A stretch of 64,000 nucleotides of DNA from NCBI RefSeq assembly GCF_000425585.1, contig NZ_AUDS01000008.1, forward strand, positions 186,001-250,000. The letters run 5' to 3'. This document shows positions 44,212-52,992 of this stretch, piece after piece (positions within the stretch are counted from its first letter, which is position 1; each line of letters opens with the position of its first letter). Origin of the DNA: Terrimonas ferruginea DSM 30193 (GTDB lineage: Bacteria > Bacteroidota > Bacteroidia > Chitinophagales > Chitinophagaceae). A program made the position numbers and the translations under genes. The notes under the pieces are model-generated. The model searched no databases. It saw only the letters and a program-made list of their open reading frames with translations, and was not told the DNA's origin.

Positions 44212-44947
44212 TGCGTTTGAATGCATACACCATCGGCGCCGACGGGAATTGCCGGGCAATCCTTTGTTTAAACTCTTTTACGAGTGCAGACTTGATTGGC
44301 TCGTTTAGTTTCTCCATATAAGGCACCAGCGCCGAACCCGAAATGAAATCGTATAAAGTATCGGCAGACTGCGCGATAATCGGATACACTTTCTGATAAA
44401 CCAACACTTCGCTGGCGCCATTACTGTACAGCAAGGCTGTGTATTCATCGAGCGAAAGAACGGGCGAATGCCGGATATCGTTTTTCAGTACCTCATAATA
44501 TGGACTTTCATGCACCAGTTTATAGAGTAGCTGGTTCAATATATTTTCCTGCTGTGAGGGCATTTGTACGGCTAACTGTCCGCCGGGCCGGAGTTTCGAA
44601 ATAATCCTGGGAAAAAGGGAAGGATGATCTTCCACCCACTGAAGTGAAGCGTTGGCGACAATAACATCCCATTGATCATCGAGCGTCAATTGTTCTTCCA
44701 CGGCGCGTTGAACGAAAGAAATATTTTGCTGTGCCGGCGCTTTCGCCAGCATTTCCGCGGAACTATCGATGCCCAGCACCTTGCTTCCTGCAAATTTATT
44801 TGCCAGTATGGCTGTCAGTTCGCCTGTACCACAACCCAGATCGATCATGCGCATGTGGGGCTTTGCCTTTATATGGCTGATGAGATCGTAGAAAGGTTCG
44901 TAACGTTTTTCTTTGAACTGGTTGTATACATCGGGGTTCCAGGGCAT
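44186..44947 (-). CDS. tam: Trans-aconitate 2-methyltransferase-like protein
   Basis: The 253-residue protein resembles E. coli Tam closely in its opening (WNPDVYNQF), motif I (IDLGCGTGELTAIL), GIDSSAEML, VIVANASLQWVEDHPSLFPRI and LRPGGQLAVQMPS. Tam methylates trans-aconitate, removing an aconitase inhibitor. The identity of the substrate here is inferred from similarity only. Its promoter region contains a perfect 28-bp palindrome (44971-44998), and a TATCTTTA box on the minus strand (44951-44958) lies 12 bp from it, so regulation by a dimeric repressor is likely. Confidence 0.82.
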   Translation of the reverse strand: MPWNPDVYNQFKEKRYEPFYDLISHIKAKPHMRMIDLGCGTGELTAILANKFAGSKVLGIDSSAEMLAKAPAQQNISFVQRAVEEQLTLDDQWDVIVANASLQWVEDHPSLFPRIISKLRPGGQLAVQMPSQQENILNQLLYKLVHESPYYEVLKNDIRHSPVLSLDEYTALLYSNGASEVLVYQKVYPIIAQSADTLYDFISGSALVPYMEKLNEPIKSALVKEFKQRIARQFPSAPMVYAFKRIILVASFP

Positions 44948-44970
44948 GATTAAAGATACAAAAACCCGCG

Positions 44971-44998
44971 CCTATGTTGGTCTGGAGACCAACATAGG
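44971..44998. promoter_or_regulatory. Perfect 13-bp-arm palindrome, operator candidate
   Basis: The arms CCTATGTTGGTCT and AGACCAACATAGG are separated by 2 bp. On the minus strand the palindrome covers the -33 region of the tam promoter. On the plus strand it ends 27 bp before the -7 box of the NTF2-like gene. A single dimeric regulator could therefore control both divergent genes. Confidence 0.75.
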
Positions 44999-45025
44999 AA
45001 ACGTTCCTGAATTTGGAATTGCACA

Positions 45026-45033
45026 TACCTTTG
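45026..45033 (+). promoter_or_regulatory. -7 box of the NTF2-like gene
   Basis: TACCTTTG is a perfect TAnnTTTG box; a -33 TTG at the right distance is not evident (GTTCC at 45003-45007). The ATG follows 12 nt later, giving a leader of only a few bases. Confidence 0.6.
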
Positions 45034-45045
45034 AAAAAAAACTAC

Positions 45046-45399
45046 ATGCCTTCTTCATACGAACAATTAATCCGCAAGGCTTACGCCGCCTTCAACGCAA
45101 GAGACATCGATTCGGCCTTATCAACGATGCATGAAAATATTCAATGGCCGAAAGCTTTCGAAGGGGGCTTTGTCACCGGTAAGGAAGCAATACGGGAATA
45201 CTGGACACGGCAATGGAGCGAAATAAATCCCAATGTCGAACCTGCTGGATTTAAGGCAAGAGAAGATGGCTCATTAGAAATTTTGGTGCATCAAAAAGTA
45301 AAGGACCTGGAAGGGAATATTCTTTTCGACGGCGTGGTGAAGCATATTTATTCGCTGGAAGACGGACTGTTGAGAAGAATGGATATAGAGCTGGAATAA
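45046..45399 (+). CDS. NTF2-like (SnoaL-type) protein
   Basis: I chose the ATG at 45046 (MPSSYEQLIRKAYAAFNARD), giving 117 residues; the longer frame enters the -7 box. The sequence has the usual cone-fold order: three helices, then MHENIQWPKAFEGG, GKEAIREYWTRQW and two paired strands ending in GLLRRMDIEL. Such small proteins are ligand-binding or enzymatic pockets. It is divergent from tam across the palindrome, which suggests shared control and maybe shared substrate chemistry. Confidence 0.8.
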   Translation: MPSSYEQLIRKAYAAFNARDIDSALSTMHENIQWPKAFEGGFVTGKEAIREYWTRQWSEINPNVEPAGFKAREDGSLEILVHQKVKDLEGNILFDGVVKHIYSLEDGLLRRMDIELE

Positions 45400-45400
45400 G

Positions 45401-45709
45401 TTAGAGATTTAACTGATAACGGGTACTTCTTCCTCCTTCAGGTCCGGCGAAAACAAACGCGCCCATATCCAACAGATGTTGCATATCTCTTGTGGCCGTA
45501 GCTTTGGACGCCTGGGTGATATGCATATACAGGCTGGCATTCATTTCAATTTTATTACCATTGGCCTGCTCTTTCAACAGAAAACGAATGGCCGCAAACT
45601 GCCGTTCTCCAAACTGTTGCCCGTATTTTTCAAAAAACATTTTTCTTTTTAACACCAGGTCAATCAGTTTTTCCGTTTGCTGCTGGCCTTCAAGCGACAT
45701 TTTTACCAT
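45401..45709 (-). CDS. Stand-alone winged-helix fragment of a DUF4172-type Fic protein
   Basis: The 102 residues match what I know as the C-terminal winged helix of DUF4172/Fic proteins: LVLKRKMFFEKYGQQFGERQ then ITQASKATATRDMQHLLDMGAFVF and GGRSTRYQLNL. The Fic core of about 250 residues that should precede it is missing; only 82 bp separate the start from the divergent Crp gene. The frame is intact and starts with ATG (an alternative Met lies 3 codons later), so it is either a decaying remnant or a free-standing DNA-binding domain. The 3' end is almost adjacent to the NTF2-like stop. Confidence 0.7.
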   Translation of the reverse strand: MVKMSLEGQQQTEKLIDLVLKRKMFFEKYGQQFGERQFAAIRFLLKEQANGNKIEMNASLYMHITQASKATATRDMQHLLDMGAFVFAGPEGGRSTRYQLNL

Positions 45710-45791
45710 TCATCTGCCAACTTTCCGTCTCTGTAGGTTTCCTTTCGCAGATACCCTCCTGCGTCGCTAATTTAGGAGATAGAAATCAACT

Positions 45792-46370
45792 ATGTCGACC
45801 GATCAGTTTTTTAAGAAGATAAAAACTTACACAAATCTTTCCGCAGCAGCCGAAGAAGCCTGGCTGCAATTGCTCAAAGAAAAAACATATCCCAAAGGCG
45901 ATAACTTCATCCGCATCGGGCAGGTACCCAGGCGCGTGGCCTTTGTCGTAAAAGGGCTTTTCTCGCAATACTATGTCAACGACAATGGCGATACCATTAT
46001 CAAATACTTTTTTCCGGAAGGAAGAATTGCGGGCTCCATACCCGCAACGTTGACCCAGTCAGTCAGTATGTTTGAGATTACCGCCCTAGAAGAAACAACC
46101 GTTCTCGAATACGACTTCAGTGAGTTCAAAATACTGGTGGCCACATTCAATGATATCGCAGCATTCTACATAAATTATCTCGAACAGCATTGGGTGATCG
46201 ACAAGGAGCCCTACGAAATCTCACTCCGCAGCGATTCTGCAAAAGTCCGCTACGCCGACTTCCTGCGTAAATACCCGGATCTTGTAAACCGCCTGAAGAA
46301 GCACCAGATTGCCTCCTACCTTGGTATTACGCCTACGCAGTTAAGCCGGATTTTTGGTTATGGAAAATGA
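45792..46370 (+). CDS. Crp/Fnr family transcriptional regulator
   Basis: The 192-residue protein has a cyclic-nucleotide-binding-like sensor (about 25-115, with GQVPRRVAFVVKGLFSQYYVNDNGDTIIKYFFPEGRIAGS) and a C-terminal HTH (about 150-190, KKHQIASYLGITPTQLSRI). There is no Cys cluster for an iron-sulfur centre and no cAMP-contact Arg signature. This short type is frequent in Bacteroidota. It is divergent from the Fic-derived fragment, and its target may be the VOC gene 81 bp downstream. Confidence 0.9.
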   Translation: MSTDQFFKKIKTYTNLSAAAEEAWLQLLKEKTYPKGDNFIRIGQVPRRVAFVVKGLFSQYYVNDNGDTIIKYFFPEGRIAGSIPATLTQSVSMFEITALEETTVLEYDFSEFKILVATFNDIAAFYINYLEQHWVIDKEPYEISLRSDSAKVRYADFLRKYPDLVNRLKKHQIASYLGITPTQLSRIFGYGK

Positions 46371-46451
46371 ATTTTATTTCTCAACATTTGTAAAGCGTTT
46401 TCCATTTTCAGCGTGTGATCTTTGTTCCTGTAATCAAAAAAACAATTAAAC

Positions 46452-46856
46452 ATGAAACAGGTATTTATCAATCTCGCCGTGAAAGACGTTCAAAAATCTA
46501 TGGACTTTTACACCAGCCTCGGCTTCACCAACAATCCGCAATTTTCAGATGAGCAGGGAAAATGCATGGTGTGGAGCGACTCGATTTTCGTGATGTTGCT
46601 GAGCCATGAAAAGTTTAACGGCTTTATCAAAAAACCGCTTGCCGATACGAAAAACAATATTGCAGCCCTGTTTGCCTTGTCAGCAGAAAGCGTCGATAAG
46701 GTAAATGAAATAGTTGATAACGGATTAAAGGCGGGTGGCTCAGAGCCCACGCCGATGACGGATTATGGCTTCATGCAATTACGCAGAATAGAAGATTTCG
46801 ACGGGCATACCTGGGAAATTTTCTTCATGGACATGACCAAGATGCCCGCCGAATAA
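46452..46856 (+). CDS. VOC family (glyoxalase-like) protein
   Basis: The 134-residue protein is made of two betaalphabetabetabeta units: VFINLAVKDVQKSMDFYTSLGF and WSDSIFVMLLSHEKF in the first, AALFALSAESVDKVNEIVDNGLKAGG and YGFMQLRRIEDFDGHTWEIFFMD in the second. A metal-binding His and Glu are plausible (DGHTWEI). The substrate is unknown; similar proteins are often called lactoylglutathione lyase-like or resistance proteins. Confidence 0.88.
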   Translation: MKQVFINLAVKDVQKSMDFYTSLGFTNNPQFSDEQGKCMVWSDSIFVMLLSHEKFNGFIKKPLADTKNNIAALFALSAESVDKVNEIVDNGLKAGGSEPTPMTDYGFMQLRRIEDFDGHTWEIFFMDMTKMPAE

Positions 46857-46883
46857 CAACGCTTGTAATGTATATCCCAAAAT

Positions 46884-46912
46884 AACCCACGGGTCATTCG
46901 CCTTCGTGGGTT
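46884..46912 (+). terminator. Terminator after the VOC gene
   Basis: The stem AACCCACG / CGTGGGTT with a 13-nt loop is followed by TTATTTTT. Confidence 0.75.
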
Positions 46913-47169
46913 TTATTTTTAAACCCGGGCCCCCTCTCTTTACGTCAGCATTAAATCGGTTGAGTCCGATGCGGGCAAATCCGGCGGTTTATCTGAAAGC
47001 ACAAAAGCGTCAAACTGTTACGAAAAAGCGATAATCTGAGTAGGTTTTTCCCTAAATGGTTCCTCATGCTTCTATTGCCATGACAGATATAAGTATAAAC
47101 TGATTGGCATATTTTTTTCGGCAGTTTACGGATTTTCTATACGCGCTGTTATTTATTAAAACTATAATT
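46913..47169. other. Catalase upstream region with conserved 19-bp motif
   Basis: No gene is seen between the VOC terminator and katE. At 47105-47123 lies TGGCATATTTTTTTCGGCA, nearly identical to the motif ahead of the lytic transglycosylase gene. Its distance to the katE ATG is 46 nt. No clear TAnnTTTG box was found. Confidence 0.5.
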
Positions 47170-49290
47170 ATGAAACGGACTGCTTCTTCCAAAGGAAAAA
47201 ATCAAAAGTCTTCGGATCTGGCAAAATTCACTACGGATGCCACCGATAACCTGATGAATACAGACCAGGGTTTGCTGATTAATGACGACCACAACTCCCT
47301 GAAGGCGGGTGGGCGCGGCGCAACACTTCTGGAAGATTTTATTTTACGGGAGAAGATCACCCACTTTGATCATGAACGCATACCCGAGCGCATCGTTCAT
47401 GCACGAGGAAGTGGTGCCCATGGAATATTCAAATTGACCAGGTCGCTCAGGCAATTTACGAAGGCGGGTTTCCTGACAGATACCTCTCGTGAAACTCCGG
47501 TATTTGTGCGCTTCTCCACCGTAGCAGGATCCCGCGGTTCTACGGATCTTGCCAGGGATGTTCGCGGTTTTGCTGTAAAATTTTATACAACAGAAGGAAA
47601 CTATGATCTCGTTGGAAACAATATTCCAGTGTTCTTTATACAAGATGCAATGAAGTTTCCGGACCTGATACATGCCGTAAAGCCGGAGCAGGATAACGAA
47701 ATTCCGCAGGCAGCATCGGCTCACGATACTTTCTGGGATTTTATCTCACTGATGCCCGAGAGCACACATATGATCATGTGGGCCATGAGCGACAGGGCTA
47801 TCCCACGCAGCTACAGGATGATGGAGGGATTTGGTGTGCATACCTTCAGGTTGATCAACGATAAAGGAGTGGCCTGCTTTGTGAAGTTTCATTGGAAGCC
47901 CGTGCTGGGGGTTCATTCAGTTGCGTGGGATGAGGCCCAGAAGATTTCCGGAAAAGACCCTGATTTTCATCGCCGCGATCTGTGGGAAGCAATCGAAGAG
48001 GGGAACTTTCCCGAGTGGGAGTTAGGCGTACAGATCGTTCCGGAAAAAGACGAGCATAAATTCGAATTCGATCTGCTTGACCCCACCAAGATCATACCGG
48101 AAGAACTGGTGCCTGTGCAGCTTGTCGGCAAGCTTACCCTGAATCGAAACCCGGATAATTTTTTTGCCGAAACGGAGCAGGTTATGTTCAGTCCCGCGCA
48201 TCTTGTGCCTGGTATAGACTTCAGTAATGATCCTCTTCTCCAGGGAAGATTATTTTCTTATACCGATACACAATTGTCGCGGCTGGGAGGGCCAAACTTT
48301 CACCAGATTCCGATTAATCGCTCTGTTAATCAGATTTATAATAACCAGCGTGACGGGCACATGCAGATGCAGATCAACAAAGGCAAAGCCAGTTATACTC
48401 CTAACAGCATCGGTGGCGGTTGTCCTTATATGGCAAAAGCCGCAGAAGGAGGTTTTACAAGTTATACGGAACGCATAGACGCGGAAAAAATACGAGGACG
48501 GAGTAAAAGTTTTCTCGATCATTTCAGCCAGGCGATATTGTTTTACAAAAGCCAGACCCCACCCGAACAGCAACATATTAAAGATGCCCTGTCCTTCGAA
48601 TTGTCGAAAGTGAACATCCCTGACATCCGGCAACGCATGGTCAACAACCTCACGAATGTAGATATGGATCTGGCCAGATCCGTCGCCGCAAAGCTGGGTC
48701 TTGAAATACCGAAAAAAGTAATGCCCGTAACAAACGGTGCCATTCCGGCGGATGGAAACCCTAAAGATTATACACCGGTAAAAGTAAAACCTGCGATAGA
48801 AAAATCTGCTGCGTTAAGCATGGCAAACGTAAACGGCTCCATTGCCACCCGTTGTATCGCCGTGCTGATCGCAGATGGAGCAGATGCGGCCTCTGTGGAA
48901 GAACTAAAAAAGAAGGCAACGGCAAAAGGAGCTAAAATAAAAATTATCGGTCCTTCGCTGGCACCGGTAAAAGCTGCTGATGGAAAAACGCTAACCGTCG
49001 ATGAAACATTATTTAACACAGCATCCGTACTCTTCGACGCGGTATTTATAGCTGGAGGGAAATCGGCGGCAAACCTGTTAAACGAACCCGATGCCATTCA
49101 TTTTGTTAACGAACAATTCCGGCATTGTAAGGCAATCGGCACGGAAAAGGATGCCGGTACATTTCTCGATCAAACGTATGTAAAAGAAGGACCTGGCGTT
49201 TCAATAAACAATACGGTCGATAAATTTTTGAAAGATGTTGGCCGGCATCGGTTCTGGGAAAGAGAGATGGAGCGGAAAGTGCCCGCATAA
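47170..49290 (+). CDS. katE: Large-subunit catalase (HPII/KatE type)
   Basis: I chose the ATG at 47170 (MKRTASSKGK), giving 706 residues. The catalytic domain has the active His in RIVHARGSGAHG, the NADPH-less large-type signature FSTVAGSRGSTDLARDVRGFAVKFYT with VPVFFIQDAMKFPD-like follow-up, and the haem-binding Tyr in RLFSYTDTQ. The last 140 residues form the class I glutaminase-like/flavodoxin-fold domain (AVLIADGADAASVEELKKKA to GVSINNTVDKFLKDV) that marks clade 2 large catalases. It breaks down hydrogen peroxide in the cytoplasm. It carries a terminator and is a single-gene unit. Confidence 0.95.
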   Translation: MKRTASSKGKNQKSSDLAKFTTDATDNLMNTDQGLLINDDHNSLKAGGRGATLLEDFILREKITHFDHERIPERIVHARGSGAHGIFKLTRSLRQFTKAGFLTDTSRETPVFVRFSTVAGSRGSTDLARDVRGFAVKFYTTEGNYDLVGNNIPVFFIQDAMKFPDLIHAVKPEQDNEIPQAASAHDTFWDFISLMPESTHMIMWAMSDRAIPRSYRMMEGFGVHTFRLINDKGVACFVKFHWKPVLGVHSVAWDEAQKISGKDPDFHRRDLWEAIEEGNFPEWELGVQIVPEKDEHKFEFDLLDPTKIIPEELVPVQLVGKLTLNRNPDNFFAETEQVMFSPAHLVPGIDFSNDPLLQGRLFSYTDTQLSRLGGPNFHQIPINRSVNQIYNNQRDGHMQMQINKGKASYTPNSIGGGCPYMAKAAEGGFTSYTERIDAEKIRGRSKSFLDHFSQAILFYKSQTPPEQQHIKDALSFELSKVNIPDIRQRMVNNLTNVDMDLARSVAAKLGLEIPKKVMPVTNGAIPADGNPKDYTPVKVKPAIEKSAALSMANVNGSIATRCIAVLIADGADAASVEELKKKATAKGAKIKIIGPSLAPVKAADGKTLTVDETLFNTASVLFDAVFIAGGKSAANLLNEPDAIHFVNEQFRHCKAIGTEKDAGTFLDQTYVKEGPGVSINNTVDKFLKDVGRHRFWEREMERKVPA

Positions 49291-49315
49291 AACAATGCAG
49301 TAAATTCATCAATAC

Positions 49316-49344
49316 AACGGCTGTCCATTTAAAGGGCAGCCGTT
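49316..49344 (+). terminator. Terminator after the catalase gene
   Basis: An 11-bp stem (AACGGCTGTCC / GGGCAGCCGTT, one G-T pair) with a 7-nt loop and a short T-run. Confidence 0.8.
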
Positions 49345-49631
49345 TTGCATGGGAAATTTACAGCTTATATTATACCGGAAAGGAAATACGGTCAGCACTC
49401 TTTTTTATTTTTAATCGTAACAAAATCCTCCATCTTTTTAAGAAAATCTGACATTTTAAAAGTCTGTCTGCTTGCTAGCTTTATTATCGATTGTAGTGCC
49501 ATCTTCGTCCCTTGCTAGCGGGAACCAAACCAACTACATTCCTTTTATTTTATCTCTCGTTTGATTTTGCTGCCATCACTGCCGCCCGGGAGGGATTTGC
49601 CATCCCTTACTGTTTATTTAAAATCTAACGT
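49345..49631. other. Upstream region of the pectate lyase gene
   Basis: No gene is visible. CTTGCTAGC occurs twice, at 49471-49479 and 49511-49519, exactly 40 bp apart, each with a GCTAGC core. Tandem elements at about four helical turns suggest cooperative regulator binding. No clear -7 box was found. Confidence 0.45.
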
Positions 49632-52600
49632 ATGCCTTGCCGTCTACACATCCTTTTTTGCTGGCTTGCCATAGCCGGTTTTTTCCATCTGTCCGCTTCG
49701 GCCCAACATCCCGTTTATAAAGTCGACTTCGACATGACGGGTCGGCCATCCGCCGCCGTAACTGAACCCGGCTTTATCGCCTGGGCTCTTCCCACAAATG
49801 TGGTGGACACCGCTACGCTCGTATTAGATCCCTCAACCGGCCTTACCCTTCGTATGATCCGCAAAGGACCTTATGGCGACAAACTAAATACCAATTGGTA
49901 CAAGGCCGGCACCGAAACGCCTTTTTTCGCCCGGTTGGGAAGCGATGGCATCCGTGTTAACAATGCCAGCAACGGCGCGCAGATCGAAATGAGAATAAGC
50001 GGTCTGCCAACCGGACGACACAGCATTCTCACCTATCATAATAATGTAGATAACCCCGCGACCAACAGTTTTTCTCCTGTTGATGTTTACCTCAATGGCG
50101 TAAAGGAAATCGAAGACCTTGCTCCGAGTGTGCGGGCCCTGACTATACCCGAAATTCCAACGGCCTACCTTTACGTTGATGCCGTAGCCGGGGAAGATGT
50201 GGTGTTATTATATGCGGCCGATACGGCGTTTACTGCCAGTAACAAAAATCTGCTGATCAATGGCTTTGAGCTGAACACTTCCAATCCTTTGTACAAATCC
50301 CAGGGGCCCTTTCCTTCCAACGGCGATGAACATGTGGATGCCGATAATGGTTCATTGCAATTAAGATGGATGAAAGCGCAAAACGCCGTGGCCGCGCACG
50401 TATATGTCGGTGGCGATTCAACAGCAGTCTCCAATGCCGTATCGGGTGGCGCTTTGTATAAAGGACGCGTCGTGGATACCTTCTTCCACTCCACTGATCA
50501 ATACAGCATGTATAAATATTTCTGGCGGATAGATATGGAAGACGAGGAGGGCAATATTACGAAAGGCGATGTATGGTATTACCAGCCGCGGCAACCCGCC
50601 TTCCGCGACGCTGAGGGTTACGGCCGCTTCGCCCGCGGTGGACGAGGCGGCAAGGTGGTGTATGTAACGAACCTGAACGACAGCGGTCCCGGCAGTTTAC
50701 GCGAAGCAGTAACCAATGACACCGGTCCCCGCACGATCATGTTTGATGTATCGGGCATCATCACCCTCAATTCAAGGCTCGTGATCTCCAGCAACTATGT
50801 AACGGTTGCCGGACAAACAGCTCCGGGTAAAGGCATCTGCATAAAAGGCGCGCCGTTTGGCGCAGGAGGCCGCGACATCATTATCCGGCACCTGCGTGTG
50901 CGTGTTGGCGGAGGTCAGACTTATGATGGTATGGGAATGGTGGGCGATCATTGCATCCTGGACAATTGTTCCATCAGTTGGACCATCGACGAATCTTTCA
51001 GTTCACGCGGCGCGAGAAACATCTCCTTTCAGCGCAACATGATTTCCGAAGCGTTGAACGTGGCGGGCCATCAGAACTATCCTGCTGGCACAGCGCATGG
51101 CTATGCCGCTACCATCAGCGGCAACAAAGGGAGTTTCCATCATAACCTGCTGGCACATAACTCCGGGCGCAACTGGAGTTTGGGTGGCGCGTTGGATGGT
51201 AATGCTTATTACTCGGGATACCTGGATATCCGCAACAACGTGGTATACAACTGGGGCACGCGTACAACGGACGGCGGCGCCCACCAGGTGAACTTTGTCA
51301 ACAATTACTACAAACCCGGCGCGGCCTCTACTATCTTCTACGCATTAACAGCGCAGCACGAAGGTGTAGGATTGGGAACACAACAATATTACTTCAGTGG
51401 CAACGTAATGCCGGGACGATTTGATGAAAGCAACCAGGATGCCGGCAGAAGAATCCAGATCTCCAATGGAGCGGTGGTGAACTGGCAGACCTGGGTCGAT
51501 ACCGCTTTCTTTCCGTCTTATGTCAACACGCAATCGGCTACCGATGCCTATAAACGTGTGTTGTCGAATGTGGGTGCCAATCAACCGGCTTTCGACGATC
51601 ACGATGTGCGTATAGTAAATGAAACATTGAACGGCACCTATACCTACTCCGGAAGTGTGAGTGGCAAACCCGGATTGATCGACAACCAGAACGACGCGGG
51701 CGGATGGGAAGACTATGGCTCGGCGCAAAGACCTGCAGCCTGGGATACGGATCGCGATGGCTTGCCAGACTGGTGGGAAAGACTGACAGGATCCAGCACT
51801 ACCTCTGCAGCCGGCGACTTCAGTGATGCCAATGCCGACCCCGACAGGAATGGCGCAACGCAACTGGATGCCTATCTCGAATGGATGGGTGGTCCGCATT
51901 ACTTTACAAGGCCAACCGATCCGATCCAGGTAAACCTGAGTAACCTGAGCCGTGGATATACCAGCAATCCGTCGTTTACGGTATCGAACGTGACCAACGG
52001 ATCGGTGGTGTTATCGGTCGTAGGCGGAGCAACAATTGCCACCTTTACACCGGCCGCTGCAGGATTCGGGTCTTTTGAATTTACGGTAACCGATGCACAG
52101 GGTGCAACGATGACCACGTTGGTGAACTTAGTAGCGGATGATAACCCGGTCACCTTGCCGGTGAGGCTGACGAAATTTACCGCGGCAAGAAAAGACAGGC
52201 AGCAGGTAAACCTGGAATGGGAAACCGAACAGGAAATCAATAACAGTCATTTCGAAATAGAGCGCAGCTTTACGGGCAATGGTTTTGCAAAAATTGCGCG
52301 GGTGGTGAGTGCGGCACCGGATGGAAACAGCAATACGCTTTTGCAATATCAATTAACAGATAACAATGATCACGCCGGCAAAACCTATTACCGTCTCGTG
52401 CAGGTGGATATCGATGGCAGGGTGAAATACAGTGATGTCCGTATGGTGAACGGCGTTGGGGATAAGGCTTCGCTGCGTTTGTGGCCGGTGCCATCTAAAG
52501 GCAATGTGAATTTATTGCTGGATGGTGGTACGGCTGGTCGTGTAAGTATCATCACCATCGATGGAAAAACATTGGTACAGGAATTTAGTCTGCTGCCGGG

Positions 52601-52706
52601 CGTTACCCGCACTGTTCATCTTTCAAAGTCCGGGACTTATTTGGTTAAAGTGGTGGATCGTGTGAGTGGGGAAGTACGGTTTACGGAGAAGGTGGTGGTG
52701 TGGTGA
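49632..52706 (+). CDS. Type IX-secreted pectate lyase-like protein (PL1-type)
   Basis: The 1024-residue protein has a signal peptide (ending near SASAQ, residue 25), a beta-sandwich region (about 30-215), a fibronectin-like segment (about 225-320), a right-handed beta-helix (about 330-720, with GGRGGKVVYVTNLNDSGPGSLREAV, DVSGIITLNSRLVI and HCILDNCSISWTIDESFS), a calcium-type DTDRDGLPDWWE motif (about 700), an Ig-like cadherin-type domain and a T9SS type A C-terminal sorting domain (last ~80 residues, beginning LRLWPVPSKGNVN). It should be released or anchored at the cell surface to cut polygalacturonate. The exact polysaccharide is inferred from family only. Confidence 0.88.
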   Translation: MPCRLHILFCWLAIAGFFHLSASAQHPVYKVDFDMTGRPSAAVTEPGFIAWALPTNVVDTATLVLDPSTGLTLRMIRKGPYGDKLNTNWYKAGTETPFFARLGSDGIRVNNASNGAQIEMRISGLPTGRHSILTYHNNVDNPATNSFSPVDVYLNGVKEIEDLAPSVRALTIPEIPTAYLYVDAVAGEDVVLLYAADTAFTASNKNLLINGFELNTSNPLYKSQGPFPSNGDEHVDADNGSLQLRWMKAQNAVAAHVYVGGDSTAVSNAVSGGALYKGRVVDTFFHSTDQYSMYKYFWRIDMEDEEGNITKGDVWYYQPRQPAFRDAEGYGRFARGGRGGKVVYVTNLNDSGPGSLREAVTNDTGPRTIMFDVSGIITLNSRLVISSNYVTVAGQTAPGKGICIKGAPFGAGGRDIIIRHLRVRVGGGQTYDGMGMVGDHCILDNCSISWTIDESFSSRGARNISFQRNMISEALNVAGHQNYPAGTAHGYAATISGNKGSFHHNLLAHNSGRNWSLGGALDGNAYYSGYLDIRNNVVYNWGTRTTDGGAHQVNFVNNYYKPGAASTIFYALTAQHEGVGLGTQQYYFSGNVMPGRFDESNQDAGRRIQISNGAVVNWQTWVDTAFFPSYVNTQSATDAYKRVLSNVGANQPAFDDHDVRIVNETLNGTYTYSGSVSGKPGLIDNQNDAGGWEDYGSAQRPAAWDTDRDGLPDWWERLTGSSTTSAAGDFSDANADPDRNGATQLDAYLEWMGGPHYFTRPTDPIQVNLSNLSRGYTSNPSFTVSNVTNGSVVLSVVGGATIATFTPAAAGFGSFEFTVTDAQGATMTTLVNLVADDNPVTLPVRLTKFTAARKDRQQVNLEWETEQEINNSHFEIERSFTGNGFAKIARVVSAAPDGNSNTLLQYQLTDNNDHAGKTYYRLVQVDIDGRVKYSDVRMVNGVGDKASLRLWPVPSKGNVNLLLDGGTAGRVSIITIDGKTLVQEFSLLPGVTRTVHLSKSGTYLVKVVDRVSGEVRFTEKVVVW

Positions 52707-52730
52707 GAGCGTTTTTGAAATTAATACAGG

Positions 52731-52750
52731 CCGCTCCGCATGGGGCGGCT
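52731..52750 (+). terminator. Terminator after the pectate lyase gene
   Basis: The stem GCCGCTCC / GGGGCGGC (one T-G pair) with a 4-nt loop is followed by TTTTT. Confidence 0.88.
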
Positions 52751-52992
52751 TTTTAATTAGCATGATCTATAAGCGTTATTGAAACGATGAGTTTTTGAAG
52801 CAGGTATTCTGAATGAATTTTGTAGATTAAGTAGCTGATACAACAACAAAGTCCTTATTAATTGCTCTAAACCTATTGACGCTGTCTCTTGCTGCGGTGG
52901 TATTTGACATTGGTTCTCCTACAAATAGCCTGGCATTTGTAATAAAAACGCATAACCTTATGGACTTTTTATTCTCAGGAACTTATACCCTA
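52751..52992. other. Intergenic region, 242 bp
   Basis: No supported gene; an open frame on the plus strand here overlaps the 3' end of the minus-strand surface protein gene and has no family features, so I treat it as chance. Confidence 0.45.

Noticed and set aside
47105-47123. TGGCATA motif as a sigma-54 promoter
   Set aside because: The GG to GC distance is about 3 bp longer than a -24/-12 promoter, and no sigma-54 activator gene is nearby.
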